Shown here: piece after piece, positions 54,459-63,541 of the stretch | How positions within the stretch are numbered: the first letter of the stretch is position 1 | How the letters are laid out: the number at the start of each line of letters is the position of its first letter | Assembly (NCBI RefSeq): GCF_000953675.1 | Contig: NZ_LN679998.1 | Span: 1,511,911 to 1,575,910 of the forward strand | Reading direction: 5' to 3' | Length of the DNA stretch: 64,000 bases | DNA from: Paraclostridium sordellii | Lineage (GTDB): Bacteria > Bacillota > Clostridia > Peptostreptococcales > Peptostreptococcaceae | Translations under genes and position numbers: made by a program | The notes under the pieces: model-generated | Databases searched by the model: none | What the model was told of the DNA's origin: nothing | The model's input: only the letters and a program-made list of their open reading frames with translations

Positions 54459-54892
54459 AAAATATACCTCAAATATTATCACCACAACTTTTAAAAGTAT
54501 TATGTGAAATGGGTCATAGTGATCAAATAGTAATATCTGATGGAAACTTTCCAGCAGAAAGTATGGGAAAAGATTCTATAGTAATTCGTTGTGATGGACA
54601 TGGAGTACCAGAACTTTTAGATGCTATACTAACAGTTTTTCCATTAGATACTTATGTAGATAAGCCAGTTAGTTTAATGGAAGTTATGCCGGGAGATAAT
54701 GTAGAAACTCCAATATGGGATACTTATAAAGAAATTATACAAAAGTATGATAATCGTGGTGAAGAAACAGTAGGAACTATAGAAAGATTTAAATTTTATG
54801 ATGAAGCTAAAAAAGCATACGCAATAATAGCAACAGGAGAAAAAGCATTATATGCAAATGTTATATTACAAAAAGGTGTAGTAGTAGAATAA
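54452..54892 (+). CDS. fucU: L-fucose mutarotase (146 aa)
   Basis: RbsD/FucU fold: LSPQLLKVLCEMGHSDQIVI then SDGNFPAESM (catalytic His and Asp), VIRCDGHGVPELLDAILTV, and the C-terminal IATGEKALYANVILQKGVV. It interconverts alpha and beta anomers of L-fucose so the isomerase is not limited. AAGGGGATG precedes the overlapping start. Confidence 0.95.
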   Translation: MLKNIPQILSPQLLKVLCEMGHSDQIVISDGNFPAESMGKDSIVIRCDGHGVPELLDAILTVFPLDTYVDKPVSLMEVMPGDNVETPIWDTYKEIIQKYDNRGEETVGTIERFKFYDEAKKAYAIIATGEKALYANVILQKGVVVE

Positions 54893-54918
54893 TAAAATCA
54901 ATTTTGGAGGCAGTTATT

Positions 54919-55617
54919 ATGGAATGTGTAAAAAATTTAAAATATATGGAAGTTAGAGAACAAATGTGTGATGTATGTCATAAAATGTGGCAATTAGGAT
55001 GGGTTGCAGCTAATGATGGAAATGTAAGTGTTAAATTAGATGATGGTACTTTTCTAGCAACACCAACAGGTATAAGTAAAAGTTTTATAACACCAGAAAA
55101 ATTAGTTCATATAGATGAAAATGGAGAAGTTTTAGATGGGCCAGAAGGAGCTAAACCATCATCAGAAATAAAAATGCACTTAAGATGCTACAAAGAAAGA
55201 GAAGATGTAGGAGCTGTAGTACATGCTCATCCACCAACAGCAACAGGATATGCAGTTGCTCACTTAGATATGGATAGATACACTATGATAGAAACTGTTA
55301 TAGCAATAGGCTCTATACCAGTAACACCATATGGAACGCCATCTACTTATGAAGTTCCAGATGCAATAGCACCATACTTACAAGAACATGATGTATTATT
55401 ACTTGAAAATCATGGAGCGCTTACAGTAGGTTCAGACTTAATAACTGCATACTACAGAATGGAAACTTTAGAGCTATATGCAAAAATAAGTTTAACAGCT
55501 CATTTATTAGGTGGGGAAAAGGAAATTTCTCAAAAGAATATAAATAGATTAATAGGAATGAGAAAAGGCTACGGAGTAACAGGAAGACATCCAGGATTTA
55601 AGAGATATAGAAAATAA
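54919..55617 (+). CDS. fucA: L-fuculose-1-phosphate aldolase (232 aa)
   Basis: ATG 54919 follows TTGGAGG. Class II aldolase: NDGNVSVKL, catalytic E83 in SSEIKMH, zinc ligands H102 and H104 (VVHAHPPTA) and H165 (LLENHGAL). It cleaves fuculose-1-phosphate into dihydroxyacetone phosphate and L-lactaldehyde, the substrate of FucO. Length slightly above E. coli FucA (215). Confidence 0.95.
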   Translation: MECVKNLKYMEVREQMCDVCHKMWQLGWVAANDGNVSVKLDDGTFLATPTGISKSFITPEKLVHIDENGEVLDGPEGAKPSSEIKMHLRCYKEREDVGAVVHAHPPTATGYAVAHLDMDRYTMIETVIAIGSIPVTPYGTPSTYEVPDAIAPYLQEHDVLLLENHGALTVGSDLITAYYRMETLELYAKISLTAHLLGGEKEISQKNINRLIGMRKGYGVTGRHPGFKRYRK

Positions 55618-55652
55618 TCTATTATAAAAAGAATATATTAGGGGGAAACATT

Positions 55653-56987
55653 ATGGATGGTAAGTTAAGTAGTTCTGTATCAAATAAGCAGGAGTTAACA
55701 CCTATTGTTCCTAAAAAATATATAGCACATTTTATTATGCTTATATCTTGCTTCGTATTATGGGGATTATTAAACAATATGACAGATAATCTAGTACCAG
55801 CATTTGGTAGAATCTTTATGCTTGAGGCAGCAGATGCTTCATTAACACAAGTTGCATTTTATGGTTCATATGCAGTATTAGCACTTCCAGCAGCAATACT
55901 TATAAAGAAATATTCATATAGAACTGGTGTATTAGTAGGTCTAGGATTATACATAGTAGGGGCTATGGGGTATATACCAGCTGCAATATCTCAAAATTTC
56001 AACTTATTCTTAACATCAGTTTTTATTTTAGCAGGGGGATTATCAATACTTGAAACAACTTGTAATCCATATGTAATTTCATTAGGATCACCAGAAACTA
56101 GTGTACGTAGACTTAACTTAGCTCAAGCTTTTAACCCACTAGGTTCATTAACAGGGATTATAATGGCTAAGTATATTATATTAAGTAATTTAAATCCTGC
56201 AACTTATGAAGAACGTGTAGCTATGAGCCCAGATGCATTAAGTGCAATACGTAGTAATGAATTATTATGGGTATGTGTACCATATGTGGGATTAGTAGCT
56301 ATAGCACTAGTAATATGGTTATTCTTTAAGAAAAGTAAAGATTCAGAAAAGGATACATCAGGTGAACTTAATATAACACATTCAATTAAGAAATTAGTTA
56401 GAATACCTCGTTATGCATTTGGAGTTGTTGCACAGTTTTTCTATGTTGGAGTTCAAATAGCAGTATGGACTTGGACCATAAGTTACGTAATGACAAACCT
56501 TGGATTAGATGAAGCTGCAGCTTCAGGGTATTACTTAATAGCTATAATATCATTTATAGTATGTAGATGGATATGTACAGCTTTAATGAAGTATATTGAT
56601 CCAGCTATAATGATGGCAGTGTTTGCAGTAGGTGGTATAGTATTTAGTTTAGGAACTATATATTTACCAACAAATCAATCAGTATGGTGTTTAGTGGCAA
56701 TATCAGCTTGTATGTCATTAATGTTCCCTACAATTTATGGTATAGCACTTAAAGATTTAGGTGAAGAAGTAAAGGTTGGAGCAGCAGGACTAATAATGGC
56801 AATACTTGGTGGAGCAGTTATAACACCTATAATGGGTAAAATGATAGATACAGGAGTGCTATCATCTATAGTACCATCATTTACAGGAACACAAGCAGCA
56901 GTTCGTTCATCATTTTTAATACCAGCAATATGTTTTTTAGTAGTATTAGTTTATTCTTTATGCTTTAGAACTAAGAAAGAAGCTTAA
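55653..56987 (+). CDS. fucP: L-fucose:H+ symporter FucP (444 aa)
   Basis: Twelve-helix MFS transporter of the FucP family: FVLWGLLNNMTDNLVPAFGR, GSYAVLALPAAILIKKYSYR, ILETTCNPYVISLGSPETSV, LAQAFNPLGSLTG and FFYVGVQIAVWTWTISYV with acidic residues typical of proton-coupled fucose import. AGGGGGAAA precedes the ATG. Last gene of the fucose operon before a terminator. Confidence 0.94.
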   Translation: MDGKLSSSVSNKQELTPIVPKKYIAHFIMLISCFVLWGLLNNMTDNLVPAFGRIFMLEAADASLTQVAFYGSYAVLALPAAILIKKYSYRTGVLVGLGLYIVGAMGYIPAAISQNFNLFLTSVFILAGGLSILETTCNPYVISLGSPETSVRRLNLAQAFNPLGSLTGIIMAKYIILSNLNPATYEERVAMSPDALSAIRSNELLWVCVPYVGLVAIALVIWLFFKKSKDSEKDTSGELNITHSIKKLVRIPRYAFGVVAQFFYVGVQIAVWTWTISYVMTNLGLDEAAASGYYLIAIISFIVCRWICTALMKYIDPAIMMAVFAVGGIVFSLGTIYLPTNQSVWCLVAISACMSLMFPTIYGIALKDLGEEVKVGAAGLIMAILGGAVITPIMGKMIDTGVLSSIVPSFTGTQAAVRSSFLIPAICFLVVLVYSLCFRTKKEA

Positions 56988-57005
56988 ATATAGTAAATAG
57001 TAAAG

Positions 57006-57049
57006 ATGGGTCATATTTTATAATTTTATTGTAAAATATGGCCCATTTA
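57006..57049 (+). terminator. Terminator after fucP
   Basis: ATGGGTCATATTTTA and TAAAATATGGCCCAT form a 15-bp stem with one G-U pair. Confidence 0.88.
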
Positions 57050-57184
57050 TATTTTTAAGGCAAGTTTTTTTTAGTTAATCTAATTTACTTATATTTATGT
57101 ATTGCGTTGTAATCAATAGAGAAAAAGTAAAAATAGACAAAGACTATAAATGATTGTTAAATTATAGATTTTTTCTATTTTACA

Positions 57185-57200
57185 TTAGAAACGTTTTCAA
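57185..57200. promoter_or_regulatory. Probable CcpA cre site before the ABC-corrinoid operon
   Basis: TTAGAAACGTTTTCAA (complement TTGAAAACGTTTCTAA) fits the cre consensus well, 45 bases before the start of the binding-protein gene. It suggests catabolite repression and a carbohydrate-like substrate. Confidence 0.6.
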
Positions 57201-57244
57201 TTACAATAAAAAGGTCAAAATATTGGGAAAAGGGAGAAAAAAGC

Positions 57245-58201
57245 ATGAAAAAAGTTTTTGTTATGATTACTTCAATAATACTTATTATAGGATTAGTAGG
57301 GTGTAGTACAGGAAATGAATCAAAAAATGATAAAGATGCATCATCTAAAGGAAAACTTAAAGTTGGTTATGTAACAATGGATGTAACTAGCCCATATTTT
57401 ATCGAAATGATAAATGGTATGAAAGAACAAGCTAAAAATTCAAACATAGAATTAAGTGTGCATGATGGAAAATATGAAGCACAACCTCAAATTGATGCAA
57501 TGGAAACTCTTATAACTCAAAAGGTAGATGTAATAGTATTAAGTGCAAATGACCCAGAAGCTTTACAACCTTTAGTTGATAAAGCTAAGGATGCTGGAAT
57601 AAAAGTTGTTGCAGCAAACGTAGAAATGAAAAATGTAGATGCATTTGTAAGTCTAAACGAATATGAATATGGATATACTGGCGGACAAATAGCAGGTAAA
57701 TATATAAAAGATAATATGAATGGAGAGGCTGAAGTTGCAGTACTTACATTTAGCCAAATACCAGCAGTACTTGATAGAGCTAAAGGATTAAAAGAAGGAA
57801 TACAAAAATTTGCTCCAAATGTTAAGTTTGTAGCTGAAACTGATGCAAATAACAGAGAAACAGGAATGAAAGCAGCAGAAAACATAATACAAGCAAATCC
57901 AAACGTAAATGTATTTGTTGGAATAAGTGATGATGCAGTACTAGGGGCTTATGAAGCTATGGTTGCTGCTAACAAAAAAGGTGAAAATATATGTTTAGTT
58001 GGATTAGATGCAGTAGATGAAGCTGTACAAAAAATAGATCAAAATACAATATATAGAGGAAGTGTAGATATAGCTCCTTTTGAAAGTGGAAAAAATATAA
58101 TAGCTACAGCTAAAACAGTGGTTGAAGAAGGACCGATAAAAGAAATGATAAAGTTTCCTATGACACCAGTTACAAAAGAAAATGTAGCAGATTATAAGTA
58201 G
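57245..58201 (+). CDS. Ribose-type ABC transporter substrate-binding lipoprotein (318 aa)
   Basis: Lipoprotein signal with lipobox LVGC (C20), then a periplasmic-binding type 1 (PBP1, Peripla_BP_4) domain: VGYVTMDVTSPYFIEMINGM, HDGKYEAQPQIDAMETLITQ, KVDVIVLSANDPEAL, LVGLDAVDEAVQKID. The family binds pentoses, hexoses, autoinducer-2 and related polyols. AAGGGAG precedes the ATG. It heads a six-gene operon with corrinoid methyltransferase genes, so the ligand may be a methylated sugar, polyol or other methyl compound (inference). Confidence 0.9.
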   Translation: MKKVFVMITSIILIIGLVGCSTGNESKNDKDASSKGKLKVGYVTMDVTSPYFIEMINGMKEQAKNSNIELSVHDGKYEAQPQIDAMETLITQKVDVIVLSANDPEALQPLVDKAKDAGIKVVAANVEMKNVDAFVSLNEYEYGYTGGQIAGKYIKDNMNGEAEVAVLTFSQIPAVLDRAKGLKEGIQKFAPNVKFVAETDANNRETGMKAAENIIQANPNVNVFVGISDDAVLGAYEAMVAANKKGENICLVGLDAVDEAVQKIDQNTIYRGSVDIAPFESGKNIIATAKTVVEEGPIKEMIKFPMTPVTKENVADYK

Positions 58202-58211
58202 AATACATAAT

Positions 58212-58249
58212 AGCTATCTTAAAATACTGCTAATTATTTTAAGATAGCT
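58212..58249 (+). terminator. Hairpin between binding protein and ATPase genes
   Basis: AGCTATCTTAAAATA and TATTTTAAGATAGCT form a perfect 15-bp stem followed by TATTTTTAT. Likely lets the binding protein be made in excess of the rest, as at the nikA-nikB junction. Confidence 0.8.
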
Positions 58250-58284
58250 TATTTTTATATCAAAATATTGAGAGGTAGAATACT

Positions 58285-59790
58285 TTGAACAATTCAATAC
58301 TTAAATTAGAAAATATAGTAAAAGAATATCCAGGTGTTAAAGCATTAGATAAAATCAACCTTGAATTTGAAAAAGGAAAAATTCATTCAATAGTAGGAGA
58401 AAATGGAGCTGGGAAATCAACTTTTATAAAAATTATTACTGGAGCAGAGAAACAAAACTCAGGGAAATTAATTTATAAAAATAAAGAGATACTAAAAAAT
58501 TCTCCTAATAGCAGTATGAATATGGGAATAAACTGTGTTTATCAAGAGCTTAATCTTATCCCTTATTTAACAGTAGCAGAAAACATATTTTATGGATATG
58601 AACAAACTAAAGGCTTATTCTTAGATAAAAAATCTATGAATAAAAAAAGTGAGGAAATATTAAAAAGCTTAGGTGTAAATATAGATGTTAAAAAGTTGGT
58701 AAAAGATATTGGAATAGGAAATCAACAAATAGTTGAAATAGCCAAATCTATCATTAAAAATTTAGATGTACTTATACTAGATGAGCCTACAGCATCTCTT
58801 ACAAAAAATGAGATAGATAAATTATTTGAAATATTATATAAACTAAAAGCTGATGGAGTATCCATAATATATATATCACACAGATTAGATGAAGTTTTAA
58901 AAATATCAGATGATATAAGTGTTTTTATGGATGGAAAGCTAATAACAACAAAGGAAAATTGTGAACTTGATAAAGAAAAAATTATAAAGTATATGGTAGG
59001 CAGGGATTTAGATATATCAAAGAAAACTAAAGATTACTCAACTGATGAAATAGTACTAACTTTAGATAAATTAACTAGTAAGTATATAAAAAATGTATCT
59101 TTTGATTTAAAAAAAGGAGAAATCATAGGTATAGCAGGATTAGTCTCATCAGGAAGAACAGAACTTGCAAATGCCATATTTGGAGTAGATAAAGTTTTAA
59201 GTGGAAGTTTAAGTATAAAAGGAAAAACTGTAAAAATAAATAATCCATCTGATGCAATAAAAAACGGACTAGCTTTTATAACAGAAGATAGAAAAGATTC
59301 AGGGTTAATACTTGAAATGGGAATTAAGGAAAATGCCAGCTTAGCATCATTAAATAAGTTTACAAAAGGTATATTTATAGATAAAAATAAACAAACAAAT
59401 GATGTATCTAAAATATTAAAAGATTTAAAGTTAAAATACTCATCTATAAAAGAACATGTAAACAATTTAAGTGGTGGAAATCAACAAAAGGTAGTTATTG
59501 CAAAGTGGTTAATTACAAATAGTGACATTATAATATTTGACGAGCCAACAAGAGGAATAGATGTAGGGGCTAAGGAAGAAGTTTACAAGATAATTGAAGA
59601 GTTAGCAGAGAATGGCAAATCAATTATAATGATTTCTTCAGAAATGGAAGAAATATTTAGAATGAGTAACAGAATTTTAGTAATGAGTAATGGACATGTT
59701 GTTTCAGAATATAAAAATGGAGAAGTAAGTTCAGAACAGATTTTTATAGACTCAGCTAGTTTGTTAAGGGAGAGAGATTATGAAAAGTAA
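58285..59790 (+). CDS. Ribose-type ABC transporter ATPase, RbsA/MglA-like (501 aa)
   Basis: Begins at TTG 58285 with AGAGGT upstream. Two fused ABC domains: the first has GENGAGKST, signature-region GIGNQQIVEIAKS and Walker B VLILDEPTASL. The second has the degenerate Walker A region GLVSSGRTE typical of this class, then LSGGNQQKVVIAKWL and IIFDEPTRGIDVG. It powers import with the permease, which it overlaps by 11 bases. Confidence 0.93.
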   Translation: MNNSILKLENIVKEYPGVKALDKINLEFEKGKIHSIVGENGAGKSTFIKIITGAEKQNSGKLIYKNKEILKNSPNSSMNMGINCVYQELNLIPYLTVAENIFYGYEQTKGLFLDKKSMNKKSEEILKSLGVNIDVKKLVKDIGIGNQQIVEIAKSIIKNLDVLILDEPTASLTKNEIDKLFEILYKLKADGVSIIYISHRLDEVLKISDDISVFMDGKLITTKENCELDKEKIIKYMVGRDLDISKKTKDYSTDEIVLTLDKLTSKYIKNVSFDLKKGEIIGIAGLVSSGRTELANAIFGVDKVLSGSLSIKGKTVKINNPSDAIKNGLAFITEDRKDSGLILEMGIKENASLASLNKFTKGIFIDKNKQTNDVSKILKDLKLKYSSIKEHVNNLSGGNQQKVVIAKWLITNSDIIIFDEPTRGIDVGAKEEVYKIIEELAENGKSIIMISSEMEEIFRMSNRILVMSNGHVVSEYKNGEVSSEQIFIDSASLLRERDYEK

Positions 59791-60718
59791 AAGATTAAAC
59801 ATAAATATTTTTGATTATGGAACAGTGTTCTTTTTAGTTTTTTTAGTATTATTATTTTCTATGACAACGGAGTACTTTTTTACCTTTGGAAATATAACAA
59901 ACATACTAAGACAGATTTCAATAGTTGGAATATCAACAGTTGCTATGACTATGGTAATAATAACTGGAGGTATAGATTTATCAGTAGGATCAATGCTTGC
60001 ATTAAGTTCAATACTACTAGCAAAAATGCTAACATCAGGAGTTAGTATGTACATAGCAATACCTATAACTTTGGTTGTAGGTATACTAATGGGGCTTATA
60101 AATGGGTTTTTAATAAATAAAATAAGAATATCACCTCTTATATCAACACTAGGAACTATGACTATATATAGAGGTATAACTTATATAATTACTGGAGGAT
60201 TACCAGTGTATGGATTTCCTAAAGGGTTTTCATTTATAGGGCAAGGTTATATAGGAAAAATACCAGTACCTATATTTATATTAACTGGAGTTTATATAGT
60301 AGGATTTGTAATACTTTATTTAACTAAGTTTGGTACATATGTATATGGGATAGGTGGAAGTGAAAAAGCAAGTATATTATCAGGTATTAAAGTGAATTTA
60401 GTTAGATATAAGGTATACGCTATATCAGGATTTTTATCAGCACTTGCAGGAGTAATTAGTTTATCTAGGATAAATAGTGGAGTTCCAAACTCAGGAACAG
60501 GATTTGAATTAGATGTAGTAACAGCTGTTGTTTTAGGTGGAGTAAGCGTAAGTGGAGGTTCTGGTAAATTATCAGGAGTTATAATTGGATGTTTAATAAT
60601 AGGAATATTATCAAATGGGATGATACTTTTAAATATAGGTGAGTATTATCAAATGGTTGTAAAAGGACTTGTACTTTTAGTAGCAGTAGGAATAGATAAC
60701 TTTAGTAAGGAGAGATAA
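59780..60718 (+). CDS. Ribose-type ABC transporter permease, RbsC-like (312 aa)
   Basis: BPD_transp_2 permease with about eight to ten helices: VAMTMVIITGGIDLSVGSML signature, NGFLINKIRISPLISTLGTM and LGGVSVSGGSGKLSGVIIG. Only one permease gene is present, so it likely forms a homodimer. Its stop is 2 bases before the corrinoid protein gene, showing that transporter and methyltransferase genes are one transcript. Confidence 0.93.
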   Translation: MKSKRLNINIFDYGTVFFLVFLVLLFSMTTEYFFTFGNITNILRQISIVGISTVAMTMVIITGGIDLSVGSMLALSSILLAKMLTSGVSMYIAIPITLVVGILMGLINGFLINKIRISPLISTLGTMTIYRGITYIITGGLPVYGFPKGFSFIGQGYIGKIPVPIFILTGVYIVGFVILYLTKFGTYVYGIGGSEKASILSGIKVNLVRYKVYAISGFLSALAGVISLSRINSGVPNSGTGFELDVVTAVVLGGVSVSGGSGKLSGVIIGCLIIGILSNGMILLNIGEYYQMVVKGLVLLVAVGIDNFSKER

Positions 60719-60720
60719 AA

Positions 60721-61362
60721 ATGGATATATTACAAAGAATATGTGACTGTGTAGTTAATATGGATAAGGAAAATATAAAAGGTTTAGTTTTAGAAGCCCT
60801 ACAAAATAAAAATATAAGTATAGAAGATATATATGATAAAGGGCTAAATAAAGGAATGGTAAAATCATTAGATATGTTTAACAATAAGGAATATTATCTT
60901 TCTGAAATTATAGTTTGTTCAGATACATTAAATGAAGGTATAGATGTTTTAAGAAGTCATGGGAAAATTAAGAAAGAAAATAAAGGAACTGTAGTGTTAT
61001 CAGTTGTTGAAGGGGATACCCATGAAATTGGTAAAAACATAGTTAAAATAATGATAGAATCCTCAGGTTATAAAGTTATAGATTTAGGTGTAAATAAAAG
61101 CAGTAAAACTATAATAGATGAAGCAATTAATAATAATGCAGATATAATTGCTTTATCGTCTATGATGACGACTACTATGGAGAATATGAAAACAGTTATA
61201 AATGATTTAAATAGTAGAAAATTAAATAAAAGACCTAAGGTTATAATAGGTGGAGGGCCTGTAAGCAATAATTATGCAATACAAATAGGTGCTGATGGTT
61301 ATAGTGAAAATGCACCAAAAGCAGTGAGATTAGTACAAAAACTTATGGGGGAGGTAATGTAG
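60721..61362 (+). CDS. Corrinoid (B12-binding) methyltransferase protein (213 aa)
   Basis: N-terminal helical cap domain (B12-binding_2, residues ~5-85) and C-terminal Rossmann B12-binding domain with the base-off signature D99-T-H101-E-I-G104 (EGDTHEIGKN), in which H101 replaces the lower ligand of cobalt. Also VIDLGVNKS, ALSSMMTTTM and IIGGGPVS. It matches MtaC/MtbC/MtvC-type corrinoid proteins that carry a methyl group from a specific methyltransferase. AAGGAGAGA precedes the ATG. It is sandwiched between an ABC permease and a UroD-type enzyme. Confidence 0.93.
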   Translation: MDILQRICDCVVNMDKENIKGLVLEALQNKNISIEDIYDKGLNKGMVKSLDMFNNKEYYLSEIIVCSDTLNEGIDVLRSHGKIKKENKGTVVLSVVEGDTHEIGKNIVKIMIESSGYKVIDLGVNKSSKTIIDEAINNNADIIALSSMMTTTMENMKTVINDLNSRKLNKRPKVIIGGGPVSNNYAIQIGADGYSENAPKAVRLVQKLMGEVM

Positions 61363-62364
61363 ATGACTTTATTAGAATATATAAATAGTGAAGAGAGAGG
61401 TTTTTTCTTACCAGATATGGCAACTAATGGGCTTTTCTTAATAAATAAGAAAGCTTATGAAGTATATGAAAGTCCATTGAATCAATTGGAACTAGCAAAA
61501 ACTATGAATCAATATTTTGAATCGGACTTTATATACTCATTCTGTGATGGAATTATATTTTGTGAAACATTAGGACTAGATATATTAAAACCAGATTATG
61601 ATTTTCCAAGTGTTCTTACTCACTCAATAACAGACATAGGCATATTAGAAAAATATGAAGTACCTAACCCATATGAAACTAAAAGAATGCCTAAGAATAT
61701 AGAAAGTTTATCTTTGATAGCTAAAAATATAGATAAACCATTATATGTATCAATACAAGGACCATTTACTTTAGCAGTGCAATTAGCTGGTGCGACTCAT
61801 CTTTTAAGAAGCATAATAACTAATGAAGAATTTGTATTAAAACTTTTAGAATTTACAACGGAAACTGTAAAAAGATATGCAGTAGCAGCAAACAAAGCTG
61901 GAGCTAAATTAATATCTATATCAGAACCAGCAGCAGTAACTTTAAATAAAGAAAGATTTGATAAATATGTTGTACCAAATGTAAATGAAATATATGAAAA
62001 ACTAGATTGCTGGAAGAGTATGCATATATGTGGAGATACAAGTGAGTTACTTGAAAATATGTTAAGTTGCAATTTAGATGCAATAAGCTTAGACCAAATA
62101 ATGGACTATAAAGAAGTTATGCCAAAAATTCCAGAAAACATTGTATTAATAGGTAATTTAGATCCAATTGAATTATTAGGAAGATCAACTCCAGAAAAAA
62201 TAAAAGAAGAAATTTTAAAACTAACTAAGGCAATGAGAAAGTATAATAACTTTTTATGTGCCTTTGGATGTAACTGTTTAAATGATACTCCTGTATGTAA
62301 CTTGCAAGCAGCAATAAAAACAGGAAGAATGAGTTATGAAGATTTAGATAGGATAGATATATAA
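61363..62364 (+). CDS. Uroporphyrinogen decarboxylase-family corrinoid methyltransferase (333 aa)
   Basis: UroD fold with the zinc site of MtaA/MtbA/MtvB-type cobamide methyltransferases: H221-x-C223 in SMHICGDTSEL and C303/C305 in FGCNCLNDTPVCN, plus SISEPAAVTLN and LIGNLDPIELLG. It starts on the base after the corrinoid protein stop. Enzymes of this family either demethylate a substrate onto a corrinoid protein (as in acetogen O-demethylases) or move the methyl to a thiol or tetrahydrofolate. Only one such enzyme is present, so its role cannot be fixed from sequence. A true uroporphyrinogen decarboxylase is excluded by the zinc site and context. Confidence 0.88.
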   Translation: MTLLEYINSEERGFFLPDMATNGLFLINKKAYEVYESPLNQLELAKTMNQYFESDFIYSFCDGIIFCETLGLDILKPDYDFPSVLTHSITDIGILEKYEVPNPYETKRMPKNIESLSLIAKNIDKPLYVSIQGPFTLAVQLAGATHLLRSIITNEEFVLKLLEFTTETVKRYAVAANKAGAKLISISEPAAVTLNKERFDKYVVPNVNEIYEKLDCWKSMHICGDTSELLENMLSCNLDAISLDQIMDYKEVMPKIPENIVLIGNLDPIELLGRSTPEKIKEEILKLTKAMRKYNNFLCAFGCNCLNDTPVCNLQAAIKTGRMSYEDLDRIDI

Positions 62365-62960
62365 TGAATATAGATAATGTTTATATAGATAAAGATATAG
62401 TTTTAAAGTTTTTAGGATATGGAAAAAGAAAAGCTCCAGATAGTATAAAGAAAATAATAGATGAAGAAATATTAAATATAAATGATATTTTAGATATAAA
62501 AGTATTTATTAAAGAAATAGATATAAAAGAGAATAACTTTACAGGAAACTATATTATAAAATGTTTTAAAGAATGTGAAAAAGCTTATTCAATTTTATAT
62601 ACTATAGGAAATGAAATAGATAAAAATATAAATTATCATATGAGTAATAATGATATGATGAGAGGTCTTGTACTTGATAAAATAGGTATAGTAGCATTAG
62701 ATTACATAAATGAAAATATAAAAAAATATTTAGAAGATAATAACCCTCATTTAAATATTTCACATGAAATATATCCAGGAGATAAAGAATTTAGTATAGA
62801 AAATCAAAGAAATATATATAGCTATTTTAAAAATGAATATATAACTATAAATGAATATAATCAAATGAATCCTATAAAAAGTGTTGCTATGGTTATATGT
62901 ATGGGAAGTTGCAAAAACTTAAAATCAAGATGTGAAAATTGTGCTAATAAGTGTTTTTAA
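62364..62960 (+). CDS. MetH activation-domain-like cysteine-rich protein (198 aa)
   Basis: Its ATG overlaps the stop of the methyltransferase (TAATG). The body (about 30-170) resembles the vitamin B12-dependent methionine synthase activation domain: AYSILYTIGNEIDKNI, RGLVLDKIGIVALDYINENI, HEIYPGDKEFSIENQ and NPIKSVAMVICMG. The end carries five cysteines (C179, C183, C190, C193, C197) likely to hold an iron-sulphur cluster. Such proteins accompany corrinoid methyltransferases and probably help reductive reactivation of Co(II), in place of a RamA/RACo protein, which is not in the window. Function is inferred. Confidence 0.8.
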   Translation: MNIDNVYIDKDIVLKFLGYGKRKAPDSIKKIIDEEILNINDILDIKVFIKEIDIKENNFTGNYIIKCFKECEKAYSILYTIGNEIDKNINYHMSNNDMMRGLVLDKIGIVALDYINENIKKYLEDNNPHLNISHEIYPGDKEFSIENQRNIYSYFKNEYITINEYNQMNPIKSVAMVICMGSCKNLKSRCENCANKCF

Positions 62961-63060
62961 AGTTTGATACAATTATTTATTAACAAATATAAAAAATTTT
63001 AAAATAGATGAATATTCTTTTAAATAATGGTTAATATATAATCAGATGGTTAATTAAGTT

Positions 63061-63360
63061 TAACTATCAGCCAACACTGACTACGCAAAAGCAAGATAAT
63101 ATCTTACCTTTTGGTAGTATCTTTGGAAGTGATGGTGGCTAGATATTTGAAAAAATATCATATTAAATATAATGAATCTACTAGATTCCTCGCTCTACTA
63201 GAGTGCAATTAGCCTTAGTCTAACACCCAAAGGTTAGAGTCGTAGCTAACTTGCAAACTATATTTAATAAAAGTCAAAAGAGGATAAGGATGTAATTAAT
63301 ATTACTCCTTGAAAAAGCACTGAATTTGAAGGCTTAGGCTATCAAATCAGTGCTTTTTTT
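63061..63360 (+). ncRNA. Probable structured non-coding RNA, family not identified
   Basis: No ORF fits. Paired elements: AGCCA/TGGCT and CACT/AGTG (63069-63078 with 63128-63140); inside it AGATA/TATCT and TACC/GGTA (63094-63122). A second domain is closed by ATTAAATATA/TATATTTAAT (63162-63171 with 63259-63268) and contains GCAATTAGC/GCTAACTTGC, TCTAAC/GTTAGA, and two small hairpins both carrying TCTACTAGA (63177-63203). A strong terminator, GCACTGAATTTGA with TCAAATCAGTGC and T8, ends it (63312-63360). TATAAT at 63037 is a possible -10. It is independent of the flanking genes and not a riboswitch I recognise; raiA-type RNA is one candidate to compare. Confidence 0.6.
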
Positions 63361-63541
63361 ATTTTTATAAATGAAATAACCAATAATACTCAATTCTATT
63401 ATAATTTACTCATAGGAAATTTAATACCTTGATAAGAATGGCAGAAAAATGATATCCTAAAAATTGGATATAATGATTTTGCATATTAATAAATAATATA
63501 GCCAATAAAATGTAATAAAAAATCACATGGGGAGAAAACAT

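Noticed and set aside
61363-62364. Genuine uroporphyrinogen decarboxylase of haem synthesis
   Set aside because: It has the H-x-C...C zinc site of corrinoid methyltransferases and lies directly after a corrinoid protein gene. No haem genes are nearby.
62961-63541. Cobalamin or other known riboswitch
   Set aside because: No B12 box or other core I can recognise, it follows rather than precedes the corrinoid operon, and it ends in its own terminator well before the next gene.
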